From assembly GCA_031425695.1 (NCBI GenBank), contig JANPJV010000232.1, forward strand, positions 8,272-72,271: 64,000 nucleotides of DNA. Direction: 5' to 3'. Each line of letters starts with the position of its first letter. The first letter of the stretch is position 1. The notes below the pieces were generated by a model, which saw nothing but the letters and a program-made list of their open reading frames with translations, did not search any database and was not told the DNA's origin. The position numbers were made by a program, and so were the translations under genes. This DNA comes from JANPJV01 sp031425695. Its GTDB lineage: Bacteria; Pseudomonadota; Gammaproteobacteria; Xanthomonadales; SZUA-5. Positions 8,511-16,331 of this stretch are shown here, piece after piece.

Positions 8511-10247
8511 TTACTTCCCCAGCAGCCGCATGATCTCCTTGAACCGCATCTGCAATCCCTCGCGGTCGCCGTGGTCGGCGAGGAGTTTGAGCGCGGTGGG
8601 GACGAGGAAGGCCTGGTCGGTGCATTCAATGATCGCGGCGATCTCCTGCATTTCGCGTTCGAGCGATTGCGTCGAGGGCATGAAGCCGTCGAGGGTGCTG
8701 GCGACGCGTGCCTTGGTGAGCGCAGTCTCGCCGGCAAGCAGGGCCTCGCGCCAGGCGCGGCCGACCAGTGCCTCGATGTCGGCGCCGGAGAGGTCACCGA
8801 CGTACTTGACGTCGGGCACTTCCTCGGCGGCCAGCGGCGCGCCGAATTTCTTGGCGATGGTGACGAAATACGCCCGGATCTCTTCCTGCGTCTGCGGGTA
8901 GAACAGCGGGATGTGGATCTCGGCGCGGCCCTGGCGCTTCAGATCGATCGGCAGCAGGTCGGGGCGCGCCGTGAGCAGCATCCACACGATCTTGCCGCGG
9001 TAGTCGGTGTCGCCCATCGCGTTCGCGATCATGCCGAAGACCCGGCTGCCGACGCCGGAATCGCCGCCCTGGTCGCGCTGGCCAAGCATGGCGTCGGCCT
9101 CGTCGATGATCACCATCACCGGACCCATGCCGCGCAGCACGCCGAGCACGCGTTCGAGATTGGCTTCCGTTTCACCGACGTATTTACTGCGGAAATTCTT
9201 GAGCTTGACGCACGGAATTCCGATCGAGCCGGCGAGGCAAGTGGCCAGGAAGGTCTTGCCAGTGCCGACCGGGCCGTTGAAGAGATAGCCCATGGGCGCG
9301 ACGTCGAGGCGCCCGCGGCGGATGATCTCGGCGTCGTCGAGCAGGCGCTTCTTGGCCGCGTCGTGACCGACCACGCGCTCGAGGCCGTACTTGGGCTCGA
9401 TGAACTCGAGCAGATCCTGCGCCTGGCGTTCGATCAGTTGCTTCTTGCGCGCCTTGAAGCGTTTTTCATCGAGCCGCTGCCCGCTCTTGCGTGCGCTTTC
9501 GACCAACACCGCGAGGTCGGCCAGCGTCACGGCCGCAGTCTGCTGCGCGAGGGCTTCGATCGTGTAATCGCTGAAGGACGGCACGTCCATCGTGGCCGTC
9601 AGCACCTTCAAGAAGCGCAGCCGCTCGGATTCATCCGGCAGCGGCAGCTCGATCGCGTTGACGTGCGGCGAGCTCACCAGCCGATCGTTGAAATCGGCGA
9701 GGCGCTCGTCGATCAGCACAAAGGCGAGGTTGGCGCGCTTGACATAGGGGTTGGCAGCCCACTTGAGCAGCATGACCAGATGGGTTGCTGTCGCCGGCCC
9801 GCCGCGCTCGCTGTCGGGCACCACGAACGAGGCGAAATCGATGATTACCGCAACCCGGATGCGGTTTTCCTCCTTGGCCGTCAACAGGTCGAGCACCAGA
9901 CGATCGAGTAGCAGCAAGGCCTGGGTCGCATCGCGCGGCAAGCGTTCGGGATCGCCCAGCCGCCGCGACATCACGCCGACCATCAACCGTTGACGCTCGA
10001 CATCGCCGCCACCGCCGGCCTTGAGGCCATGGGCGAGATCGAAGTTGACGACCAGGTCATAGCGCCCGAACACCTGCCCGCTCAGGAACTCGTTGAGTGA
10101 GCCGTACCTCTCGCCAGTCCCGCACGGCACCAGGTCATTGGTGTTGCCGTGCAAGAGAAACATCGCCGACGTCCCGGCGTAATACAGGTCAGCAAACCGC
10201 TTGGCCCAGACGGGCCAGTGCTCGGGAACGACAGTAGGCGTGTTCAT
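8511..10247 (-). CDS. AAA family ATPase (Ycf46-like, two-domain)
   Basis: A 578-residue protein. The C-terminal half is a canonical AAA domain with Walker A GPVGTGKTF (Lys331), Walker B VMVIIDEAD, and sensor and arginine-finger regions (TARPDLL, RQGRAEIH). The N-terminal 270 residues look like a degenerate AAA domain: there is a MFLLHGNTNDLV start and a RVAVIIDFASF strand in the Walker B position, but no P-loop. This layout matches the Ycf46/COG0464 group, whose cellular role in bacteria is unclear. It follows the histidine kinase gene after 132 bp on the same strand and could be co-transcribed. A helical C-terminal tail (about 520-578) follows the AAA lid. Confidence 0.8.
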   Translation of the reverse strand: MNTPTVVPEHWPVWAKRFADLYYAGTSAMFLLHGNTNDLVPCGTGERYGSLNEFLSGQVFGRYDLVVNFDLAHGLKAGGGGDVERQRLMVGVMSRRLGDPERLPRDATQALLLLDRLVLDLLTAKEENRIRVAVIIDFASFVVPDSERGGPATATHLVMLLKWAANPYVKRANLAFVLIDERLADFNDRLVSSPHVNAIELPLPDESERLRFLKVLTATMDVPSFSDYTIEALAQQTAAVTLADLAVLVESARKSGQRLDEKRFKARKKQLIERQAQDLLEFIEPKYGLERVVGHDAAKKRLLDDAEIIRRGRLDVAPMGYLFNGPVGTGKTFLATCLAGSIGIPCVKLKNFRSKYVGETEANLERVLGVLRGMGPVMVIIDEADAMLGQRDQGGDSGVGSRVFGMIANAMGDTDYRGKIVWMLLTARPDLLPIDLKRQGRAEIHIPLFYPQTQEEIRAYFVTIAKKFGAPLAAEEVPDVKYVGDLSGADIEALVGRAWREALLAGETALTKARVASTLDGFMPSTQSLEREMQEIAAIIECTDQAFLVPTALKLLADHGDREGLQMRFKEIMRLLGK

Positions 10248-10328
10248 GCAGGTCGGCCGTTGAAGGTCACCCTGGATGATGCCGCAGGGTGTGACGCCTG
10301 GGTGCGGGACTGTCGCAAACTGGACGCA

Positions 10329-10352
10329 CGCAGATCAGAGCTCTGATCTGCG
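10329..10352. repeat. Perfect 24-bp palindrome downstream of the histidine kinase gene
   Basis: A perfect palindrome centred on AGAGCTCT with arms CGCAGATC and GATCTGCG. It lies just past the stop of the histidine kinase gene (leftward transcription) and about 80 bp before the AAA gene start. It can form a stable RNA hairpin, but no T-run follows on either strand. An intrinsic terminator is therefore unproven; an operator or mRNA-stabilising hairpin is equally possible. Confidence 0.6.
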
Positions 10353-10379
10353 CCATCCCGATTGCGACCAACCCCCCGC

Positions 10380-11696
10380 TTACGCATGGAACCGCAGCGA
10401 GGCCCTGGCCCCACCCTCGGGCCGCGGCTTGAGCTCGGCGGTCCAGCCGTAGAGGGCGCAGAGGCGCTTGACGATGGCGAGGCCGAGGCCGGCGCCGCTG
10501 GTACCGCCGGACGAGCTGCCGCGCACGTGGCGGTCGAACAGTCCGGCGGCTTCCTCATCAGTGAAGCCGGGGCCGGAGTCTTCGACGACCACGCCGTGCT
10601 CGTGCACGCACACGCGCACCTCGCCCTCGCGCGTGTATTTGACCGCGTTGCCGACCAAGTTGTTGAGCACCACGGCGATCACCGCTTCGGGCGCTGCCAC
10701 CTCGGGCTTGGCGTTGACGTCGATCGTGAGGCGCACCGGCTTGCCGCCGATCTGCGGGCGATGCGCCTCGACCACTTCGGCAGCTACCTTGGCAACATCC
10801 GAGACCTCGCCATCCTGCGGTCCCTGGCGCTCGCTGCGCGAAAGCAGCAGCAGCGCCGAGATCAGCTCGGTGGATTGCTTCGACGCCCGCTCGATGCGCT
10901 TCAGGCGATCGCGGGTCTTGTCGGAAAGATCCGGTTGCGACTGGATCAATTCGATCGACGACTGGATCACCGCGAGCGGCGTGCGCAACTCGTGGCTGAC
11001 GTCCGAATTGAACTCGCGATCGCGTTCGACCAGGGCGGTCAGCTGTCCGGCGTAATTGTCCAGTGCGACCGCCATCTGCCCGATTTCGTCGTCGGCAAAG
11101 TGCGGTGCCAACGGCTCATGGCGACCGCGTCGGCTGATCGCTTCGAGCCGTCGCGCGAGCTCGGCCACCGGTGCCATGACGCGTGAGGATGACCAGAATC
11201 CGAGCGCCAGCGCGAGCAGCGAGAATGAGACTACGGTCGCACACAGCAGCCAGATCAGCAGCTCGCGACCACGCTCCTCCTCGGTGATGTCGTATTGCAG
11301 GAAGAACCAGACGTTCGACTCTTTGCGGACCGCCAGCTTGTACGTGATCGTCCCGGTCGAGGTGTTCTCGCTTACACGATGCACTCCGTTGGGCAGCGCC
11401 TGCCAGGCAAATGGTTGGCGTGCAAAACGCTCCGGGCCGACGATTTTTCCCGTGATCTTGGAAAAGCTGAAGTAGATGGGACCCTTGCCCTGCTGCTGCT
11501 CCTGGTAATAGGCCTCCGCGAACGCCTTCAGCTCGCGCTCGAGCGTGTCACCGATCAGCCCGTCCTCGAGATAGCCACGCAGCAGTACCACCGCAACCGC
11601 GAACAGCGCCGTCAGCGTCGTGCCGAACAGCGCAAACGAAATGATGATGCGGGTGCGAAGCCGCTGGCGATGGCGCGCAGTAGTCAGGGCGTACAT
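10380..11696 (-). CDS. Two-component sensor histidine kinase
   Basis: A 438-residue membrane kinase. TM1 is near residues 17-38 and TM2 near 147-168, with a periplasmic sensor of about 105 residues between them. A HAMP-like segment follows (170-225), then HisKA with the H-box DVSHELRTPL (His235). The ATPase domain shows an N-box (VVLNNLVGNAVKYT), G1 (EDSGPGF) and G2 (GTSGAGLGLAIVKRL). It should phosphorylate the OmpR-family regulator encoded upstream on the same strand. Unusually, 227 bp of tandem repeats separate the pair. The signal sensed is unknown. Confidence 0.92.
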   Translation of the reverse strand: MYALTTARHRQRLRTRIIISFALFGTTLTALFAVAVVLLRGYLEDGLIGDTLERELKAFAEAYYQEQQQGKGPIYFSFSKITGKIVGPERFARQPFAWQALPNGVHRVSENTSTGTITYKLAVRKESNVWFFLQYDITEEERGRELLIWLLCATVVSFSLLALALGFWSSSRVMAPVAELARRLEAISRRGRHEPLAPHFADDEIGQMAVALDNYAGQLTALVERDREFNSDVSHELRTPLAVIQSSIELIQSQPDLSDKTRDRLKRIERASKQSTELISALLLLSRSERQGPQDGEVSDVAKVAAEVVEAHRPQIGGKPVRLTIDVNAKPEVAAPEAVIAVVLNNLVGNAVKYTREGEVRVCVHEHGVVVEDSGPGFTDEEAAGLFDRHVRGSSSGGTSGAGLGLAIVKRLCALYGWTAELKPRPEGGARASLRFHA

Positions 11697-11764
11697 GGCT
11701 TACCGACAATCGTTCCGACTGACACAAGGCCCACAGAAAAAGTTCGTTTAGGTTAACGAGGCCC

Positions 11765-11919
11765 GTCGCGCAGCAAAAACCGCGTTTTTGCTCCGCGGGC
11801 GAACTCCGCTTTGAACCGGGCGGAAGTCGCAGACTTCCGCACGAAAGATTTCAACCGGGCGGAAGTCGCAGACTTCCGCACGAAAGATTTCAACCGGGCG
11901 GAAGTCGCAGACTTCCGCC
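11765..11919. repeat. Hairpin pair plus three 39-bp tandem repeats
   Basis: The left part contains the hairpin GCAAAAACCGCGTTTTTGC flanked by CGTCGCGCA and CCGCGGGCG. To the right, three copies of a 39-bp unit start at 11814, 11853 and 11892, each beginning AACCGGGCGG and carrying the internal hairpin CGGAAGTCGCAGACTTCCG. The copies are nearly identical. The same two-hairpin module, with different stem sequences, occurs at 21010-21091 and in reverse at 20792-20868. It lies between the response-regulator and kinase genes. Confidence 0.9.
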
Positions 11920-11923
11920 CGAG

Positions 11924-12601
11924 TCACGATTCGGGCTCGACCAGCCGATAGCCGATGCCATGGCGGGTCTGGATCAGCGGCTTGTCGAAGGGCTTGTCGA
12001 TCGCCGCGCGCAAGGTGTGGATGTGCACGCGCAGGGAATCGCTGTCGGGCAGCTCCTCGCCCCAGACGCGCATCTCGAGTTCCTGGCGGGTCACCACCGA
12101 GGGGCTCGCCTCCATCAGGCATTGCAGGATCTTGAGCGCGATCGGGTTGAGCTGGATGCTCTTGCCCTGGCGCACGACCACCAGCGTGTCCAGGTTGTAG
12201 GCGAGATCGGCCACGGTCAGCACGCGTGCCTGCTGCGGCTTGCTGCGGCGGACCAGCACCATGATCCGCGCCTCGAGCTCCTGCAGGGCGAATGGCTTGA
12301 CCATGTAGTCGTCGGCACCGGTCTCGAAGCCGGCGAGCTTCTGCTGCAGGGCGTCGCGCGCGGTCAACATCAGCACTGGCGTGTGCTTGCGCGCCTCCTG
12401 GCGCAGCTTGCGACAGACCTCGAGGCCATCCATCCCGGGCAGCATCAGGTCGAGCACGATGACTTCGTAGTCGTTGACCACGGCGAGGTGCAGCCCGGTG
12501 ATGCCGTCACCGGCAAAATCGACCACGTGGCTGCGGTCGCTCAGGTAGTCGCCGATGTTGCTGGCGATATCCGGATTGTCTTCGATGACCAGGATGCGCA
12601 T
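11924..12601 (-). CDS. OmpR/PhoB-family response regulator
   Basis: A 225-residue regulator. The receiver domain (1-120) has the acidic pocket EDN near residue 7, the phosphoacceptor Asp51 (VIVLDLMLPGMDG), Thr in MLTARDA and Lys in MVKPF. A winged-helix DNA-binding domain follows (about 130-225), ending in LIQTRHGIGYRL, the typical recognition-helix and wing sequence. The start at 12601 (MRILVIEDN) gives the canonical N-terminus; a longer frame upstream is unlikely. The cognate kinase lies downstream. TTAA-type direct repeats at 12915-12954, spaced 11 and 22 bp, could be a binding site for this class. Confidence 0.93.
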   Translation of the reverse strand: MRILVIEDNPDIASNIGDYLSDRSHVVDFAGDGITGLHLAVVNDYEVIVLDLMLPGMDGLEVCRKLRQEARKHTPVLMLTARDALQQKLAGFETGADDYMVKPFALQELEARIMVLVRRSKPQQARVLTVADLAYNLDTLVVVRQGKSIQLNPIALKILQCLMEASPSVVTRQELEMRVWGEELPDSDSLRVHIHTLRAAIDKPFDKPLIQTRHGIGYRLVEPES

Positions 12602-12781
12602 TTGCAGGCTCAAAAGTTGGCACGCGGCGCGCGCGGGATGGGCGGATCTTGTACGAGTTGACGTGGTGCGCACGAGAATGCCTGAAAAGCGTCCGCGCGC
12701 AGCGCAGACCCACCACCAGCAAAAGACGTTCGGAGCCCGTCACGCAAATCGATTCATGCGAAGGACCCGGAACTTGAAGGC

Positions 12782-12833
12782 AAAAAAAAGCCCGGGGGGC
12801 GTTCTTGGGGGAATCCGCCAGCCCGGGCTTTTA
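12782..12833 (-). terminator. Strong intrinsic terminator for leftward transcription
   Basis: The stem AGCCCGGG pairs with CCCGGGCT across about 26 bp. On the minus strand the stem is followed by a run of eight T (the AAAAAAAA at 12782-12789), an excellent rho-independent terminator. On the plus strand only TTTT follows, so it could act weakly in both directions. No gene ends close to it: the nearest leftward gene ends at 13249. It must end either a long 3' untranslated region or a small untranslated transcript. Confidence 0.8.
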
Positions 12834-12905
12834 AAGTACTGCCCCGATTACCGTAATCTCAGCCTCACCAAAGCGACGGCCTCACTACGATGGGTGCGAC
12901 GCTAG
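12782..12905 (-). ncRNA. Candidate small RNA ending at an orphan terminator
   Basis: The stretch between the TTAA direct repeats (12915-12954) and the terminator (12782-12833) could be a leftward transcript of about 100-130 nt with no credible open reading frame. Evidence is only positional: an operator-like array, then a possible -10 region (TAGCGT), then about 110 bp, then a strong T-tract terminator. No known sRNA family was recognised. It could instead be the 3' trailer of the class D-like gene at 13249. Confidence 0.3.
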
Positions 12906-12914
12906 CGAAGGCGA

Positions 12915-12954
12915 CCTTAAATCGAAGTTAAGAGGGTCTTCGAGGGGTGTTAAG
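12915..12954. promoter_or_regulatory. Possible OmpR-family operator: TTAA repeats at 11/22-bp spacing
   Basis: TTAA cores occur at 12917, 12928 and 12950, so spacing is 11 and 22 bp. The last two share the hexamer GTTAAG. Direct repeats at one-helical-turn spacing are the usual binding pattern of OmpR/PhoB/PhoP-type regulators, and one is encoded about 310 bp away. Which promoter it would control is unclear; the terminated segment at 12782-12905 is the nearest candidate. Confidence 0.35.
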
Positions 12955-13021
12955 CGAGGCAACCCTGCCATAGGTCATGGCCCCGATGCGCCTAAACCCA
13001 AAGCGCGCGCCCGGGTCTGAA

Positions 13022-13227
13022 GTAGGCCGGGTCCTATGCGCCCGCCGCTTCGAATTTCCCCGCTGCAGCACGACCGCAAGGCGCCCGGCTGTGGCGACGG
13101 AGCGGATTGATCCTTCGCATCTGGTTCCCAGCACCGCACATCGGCTCCGTCGTGAGAGCCGGGCGCCTTGCGCTCGACACATGTCCGCGAAAGTCAGGAC
13201 TGGCCGGGCGCATGGGACCCGGCCTAC
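13022..13227. repeat. 206-bp palindromic element with GTAGG...CCTAC ends
   Basis: The ends GTAGGCCGGGTCC and GGACCCGGCCTAC are reverse complements apart from small changes further in (CTATGCGCCCG against CGGGCGCATGG). A second paired block lies inside (GCAAGGCGCCCGGC with GCCGGGCGCCTTGC, continuing to GACGGAGC). The whole can fold into one long imperfect hairpin. The GTAG head is shared with the elements at 16332, 58132 and 63528. It lies just downstream of the class D-like gene. Confidence 0.85.
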
Positions 13228-13248
13228 CGCAGGACAACAGAACGCGGC

Positions 13249-14145
13249 TTACTTCGTCCCACCCGCGCTGGTCGTCGTCGGGGCCACTGCGGCCGGCGCG
13301 GCTGGCGCCAACGGATCAGCCATCGCCGGTGCCACCAGCGGTTCGGCCGGGGCCGGCAGGAAGCCAAGCTCGATCATCGAGCCCTTCACGATGTCGAGGC
13401 GCACGCCACTGAAGTCGGCCAGTGACTTGCCATCGAGGTTGAGCGCGTAATACCAGACCTTGTTGGCGCTTTCGATGTAGCCGACCAGCCAGCCGAGGTA
13501 GGTGCCGTCGGGCATCGGGCAGGAGCCGTACTTTCCGAAGATCTTGTAATCGACCGTCTGCTCGACGATCAGCGCGTCCTGCACCAGCTTGTGAATGCGC
13601 GGATTGAAGCCGAGCTTGCCGTCGCGCAGCGCCTTCATGAAGTCGATCTGCTCGAACGAGTTGACCAGCAGGGTGCTCGACATCCAGAACTTGTCGAGGC
13701 TGCCGGTAATGTCGGCATTGCCGTACTTGAGGCGCTTCAGGTTCTGCGAGATGCGCGCGCTGCCCATCTTCACCGCGAGCTCCTGCGCATACCAGCGCAC
13801 CGAATCCTTGAGCGCGCTGTCGAAGGTCTGCTCGCGCTGCCAGGACATCGGCCAGGTCGGCGCATCCGCGTACTTGGTCGGGTCGAAGGCCCACGGCACG
13901 TCGTTTTCCTTGAGCACGCCGGTACCGAGCGCGATCACCATGTGCGGGACCAGGTAGGTCGCACACGGCGGCAGCCGCTCGGTCAGCCGCGGCGTATTGA
14001 CGCGGAAGGAAAGCTTGCTTTGCGCATCGTAGATTTCGAGCGCGCCGTAGCGGCCCTTGAACTGGCCGGAAAGCATGGCGGCAGAAACGGCAGGCGCCAG
14101 CGCGAGCAGAAGCGCGGCAGAGGCCAGTCGGAAGAGAAATCGCAT
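13249..14145 (-). CDS. Class D beta-lactamase-fold protein lacking catalytic Ser and Lys (probable pseudoenzyme)
   Basis: A 298-residue exported protein with a signal peptide (1-22, ending AVSA-A). Residues 55-240 follow the class D (OXA-type) beta-lactamase fold: P-x4-V-P-x3-IALGTG after motif 1, YAQELA after motif 2, KRLKYGNADITG-DKFW (YGN at 141-143), and GWLVGYIE with YYALNLD at the end. The key residues are changed. The S-T-F-K motif reads A62-T-Y-L65, so both the nucleophile and the general-base lysine are lost. S-x-V reads S115-V-R, and K-T-G reads K205-Y-G. Serine hydrolysis is therefore unlikely; a binding or sensory role in the periplasm is more plausible. The C-terminus is Pro/Ala-rich. 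The start follows the signal peptide. Confidence 0.75.
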   Translation of the reverse strand: MRFLFRLASAALLLALAPAVSAAMLSGQFKGRYGALEIYDAQSKLSFRVNTPRLTERLPPCATYLVPHMVIALGTGVLKENDVPWAFDPTKYADAPTWPMSWQREQTFDSALKDSVRWYAQELAVKMGSARISQNLKRLKYGNADITGSLDKFWMSSTLLVNSFEQIDFMKALRDGKLGFNPRIHKLVQDALIVEQTVDYKIFGKYGSCPMPDGTYLGWLVGYIESANKVWYYALNLDGKSLADFSGVRLDIVKGSMIELGFLPAPAEPLVAPAMADPLAPAAPAAVAPTTTSAGGTK

Positions 14146-14292
14146 GGAAAGATCACCGCAGATGGAATGCGGCGCATTGTAGTCCCGCACACGAGCGAGA
14201 AAGGTATGTATGCGCGGTGAGAATGGCCGGTGAAGACGCTTATTTTGTGAAAATCCAGCCCGTCGCACACCCTGTTTTCTTTTGGATAACAA

Positions 14293-15225
14293 TCATTTAA
14301 CGATTTTTCGGCTCGACGCCGGCTTGGGTGTTCCGCCGGCACGCTGCCGTCGCGCAATCGCGCGTTCGACATGTTCGATCACCAGGCTCGCCACGTCGAC
14401 GCCCGAGGCGCCCTCGATGCCCTCGAGACCGGGTGAGGAATTGACCTCCAGCACCAGCGGACCGCGCTCCGAGCGCAACAGATCGACACCGGCAACGTCG
14501 AGGCCCATGACCGCGGCCGCCTGCACGGCCGTCGCGCGCTCCTCGCGGGTGATGCGCGCCTGCAGCGCATGCCCGCCGCGATGCAGGTTCGAGCGGAACT
14601 CGCCCTCCCGGGCACGCCGCACCATCGAGGCGACGACCTTGCCCCCGACCACGAAGGCGCGCAGGTCAGTGCCCTGCGCCTCGGCGATGAATTCCTGCAT
14701 CAGGAACTGCGCACGCACGCCGCGGAAGGCTTCTACCAGGCTCATGGACGTTGACCGCGAATCGGCCAGTACCACGCCCTTCCCCTGCGTGCCTTCGACC
14801 AGCTTGAGCACGTGTGGAGGCTCCCCGAGCATGGTCAGCAGGTCCTCGGTGTCGTCGGGGCTGTCGGCGCACACGGTGGTTGGCAGCCCGATGCCGAGTT
14901 GCGAGAGCAGTTGCATCGAGCGCAGCTTGTCGCGCGCGCGCTGGATCGCGTCCGAGGTGTTCGCCGTGTACACGTTCATCGATTCGAACTGGCGCACCAC
15001 CGCGGTCCCGTAGAACGTGATCGAGGCGCCGATGCGTGGGATCACCGCGTCGAAGCCCTCGAGCGCGCGACCCTTGTAGTGGATCTCGGCGAGGCCCGGG
15101 CTGATGCGCATGTAGCAGCGCAGCGGATCCACCACCTTGACGATATGGCCGCGCACACGCCCGGCCTCGATCAGGCGCCGGGTCGAATACAGCTGCCGAT
15201 TGCGCGAAAGGATGGCGAGCTTCAT
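14293..15225 (-). CDS. rimK: RimK-family ATP-grasp alpha-L-glutamate ligase
   Basis: A 310-residue ATP-grasp ligase of the RimK family, which adds glutamate residues to the C-terminus of ribosomal protein S6. Visible family blocks are KLAILSRNRQLYSTRRL at the N-terminus, RIGASITFYGTAVVRQFE, the ATP-binding KLVEGTQGKGVVL, DLRAFVVGGKVVASM-RRA, and the metal-binding VLEVNSSPGLEGIE. Length is normal (E. coli RimK has 300 aa). Its start overlaps the stop of the RimB-like gene by 4 bp, so the two are co-translated. The C-terminal 25 residues are basic and variable. Confidence 0.92.
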   Translation of the reverse strand: MKLAILSRNRQLYSTRRLIEAGRVRGHIVKVVDPLRCYMRISPGLAEIHYKGRALEGFDAVIPRIGASITFYGTAVVRQFESMNVYTANTSDAIQRARDKLRSMQLLSQLGIGLPTTVCADSPDDTEDLLTMLGEPPHVLKLVEGTQGKGVVLADSRSTSMSLVEAFRGVRAQFLMQEFIAEAQGTDLRAFVVGGKVVASMVRRAREGEFRSNLHRGGHALQARITREERATAVQAAAVMGLDVAGVDLLRSERGPLVLEVNSSPGLEGIEGASGVDVASLVIEHVERAIARRQRAGGTPKPASSRKIVK

Positions 15226-15707
15226 GGATGTCGTTCAGTGCCACTGGTGGCCGACGCGACGCCGGTGAGCGGGCGCGGCAGGGTGAAGGAAAGTGCCGGG
15301 TCGACCAAGAGCCGCCCGCTCATCGCGGTGCGTCCCAGCAGCATCGGAAACAGCATGCGGCGGCGATCGGCGAGATTGATCTCGACCTCCCATTGGCTGC
15401 CGGCCAATTCGAGGCGCGTGCGAATGAACGGGCGGCGCGTAGTGTGGCCGCCCGAATCGGTAACGTCGCGTTCGTCGATGATCGGATTTTCCGATTCGAT
15501 GGTGCTCGAGCTGGCGGTATCGGGCTCGACCGCGAAGCGCACCCAGGGCATGCCTGCATGTGTGGTGCGCGTCTGCCAGACCACGTGCAGCGCGGACGAA
15601 CGCGCTCCCGAATCGATCTTGGCCTTGATCTCGCGCACGCCGAGCTCCGGCAGCGCGAGCCATTCGCGCCAACCGACGATCCGCAAGCTGGAGGAACGCG
15701 TGCTCAT
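15222..15707 (-). CDS. rimB: RimB-like retropepsin-type protein (ATP-dependent zinc protease family)
   Basis: A 161-residue protein of the RimB/COG4067 family, named after retropepsin-like proteins linked to RimK. The signature KAKIDSGARSSALHV contains the D-S/T-G aspartic-protease-like triad, and LLGRTAMSGRLLVDP follows near the C-terminus. In Pseudomonas, RimB tunes RimK-dependent glutamylation of S6. Operon context (4-bp overlap with rimK) supports the same role here. No rimA is present in the window. Confidence 0.85.
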   Translation of the reverse strand: MSTRSSSLRIVGWREWLALPELGVREIKAKIDSGARSSALHVVWQTRTTHAGMPWVRFAVEPDTASSSTIESENPIIDERDVTDSGGHTTRRPFIRTRLELAGSQWEVEINLADRRRMLFPMLLGRTAMSGRLLVDPALSFTLPRPLTGVASATSGTERHP

Positions 15708-15756
15708 GGAAAAAGGCTAGCACGGGATGCGTGACAGGAAGTTGCAACGGCGGGGT

Positions 15757-15854
15757 TGGTGTCGGTTTCGGTTATCGGTTTCGGTAAAAGCGGAGCGCCC
15801 CGACCTCGCGGCGCGCAAGAGCTTTTCCGAAACCGACAACCGAAACCGAAACCA
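15757..15854. repeat. Palindromic repeat, TTTCGGTT family (second copy)
   Basis: Arms 15757-15791 and 15820-15854 are reverse complements built from GTTTCGGTT-type units (GTCGGTTTCGGTTATCGG and its partner CCGAAACCGACAACCG). The core is 28 bp. It is the same family as 8434-8510, with the same order of units and a different core. It lies upstream of mscL, ending about 50 bp before the mscL start, so it could affect mscL expression. Confidence 0.85.
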
Positions 15855-15905
15855 GGACCGCAGTGCAGATCTAGACTGGAGCAACCCAACCCCCATGAGC
15901 AGCCC

Positions 15906-16319
15906 ATGAGCTTCTTCAGCGAGTTCCGCGATTTCGCGATGCGCGGCAACGTTATCGACCTGGCAGTCGGCGTGGTCATCGGCGGCGCCTTTGGCAAGAT
16001 CGTCAGCGCGGTGGTCGACAAAATACTGATGCCACCGCTGGGCTACGTCATGGGCGGCATCGATTTCGCCGACAAGAAATTTGTGATCCAGGATGCCTTG
16101 CTCGAGGGCGCTACCGTGGTCCGCCCCGAAGTTGCGCTCGGCTACGGTGAATTCATCAACGCGCTGATCCAGTTCATCATCGTCGCGTGGGCCTTGTTCC
16201 TGGTGATCAAGACCATGAACCGCATGAAGCGCAAACAGGCCGCCGCGCCCGAAGTGGCGCCGGAGCCGTCCGAGGACGTGCTGCTGTTGCGGGAGATCAG
16301 GGATCTGTTGAAGCGCTGA
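15906..16319 (+). CDS. mscL: Large-conductance mechanosensitive channel MscL
   Basis: A 137-residue channel with the classic MscL N-terminus (FSEFRDFAMRGNVIDLAVGVVIGGAFGKIV; S1 helix and TM1). The periplasmic loop (GGIDFADKKFVIQDA) and TM2 (FINALIQFIIVAWALFLVIK) follow, then the cytoplasmic helix ending EDVLLLREIRDLLKR. The length equals E. coli MscL. The channel opens under membrane tension during hypo-osmotic shock. The start at 15906 fits the family; upstream frame continuation is repeat DNA. Confidence 0.97.
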   Translation: MSFFSEFRDFAMRGNVIDLAVGVVIGGAFGKIVSAVVDKILMPPLGYVMGGIDFADKKFVIQDALLEGATVVRPEVALGYGEFINALIQFIIVAWALFLVIKTMNRMKRKQAAAPEVAPEPSEDVLLLREIRDLLKR

Positions 16320-16331
16320 TGCGTGGCTTTC

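Larger units (their letters stand above)
12602..13021. other. Gene-free stretch with a degenerate repeat, strong terminator and possible operator
   Basis: No credible protein gene is seen between the response regulator and the class D-like gene (12602-13248). The first part contains a degenerate GTGGGT-type repeat (about 12677-12712). A strong terminator hairpin follows at 12782-12833. The part up to 13021 contains evenly spaced TTAA repeats. The remainder (13022-13227) is a separate long palindromic element. Confidence 0.6.

Noticed and set aside
8421..9911. 496-codon plus-strand frame
   Set aside because: Antisense to the AAA gene, no recognisable domain, and begins inside a palindromic repeat.
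10329..10352. Palindrome considered as an intrinsic terminator
   Set aside because: No T-tract follows on either strand, so it is listed only as a palindrome.
11761..11930. Regular repeat array considered as CRISPR
   Set aside because: Units are contiguous 39-bp tandem copies without variable spacers, and no cas genes are present.
13022..13227. Long foldback considered as an rRNA or tRNA fragment
   Set aside because: No tRNA or rRNA features; the symmetry and GTAGG/CCTAC ends fit a repeat element.
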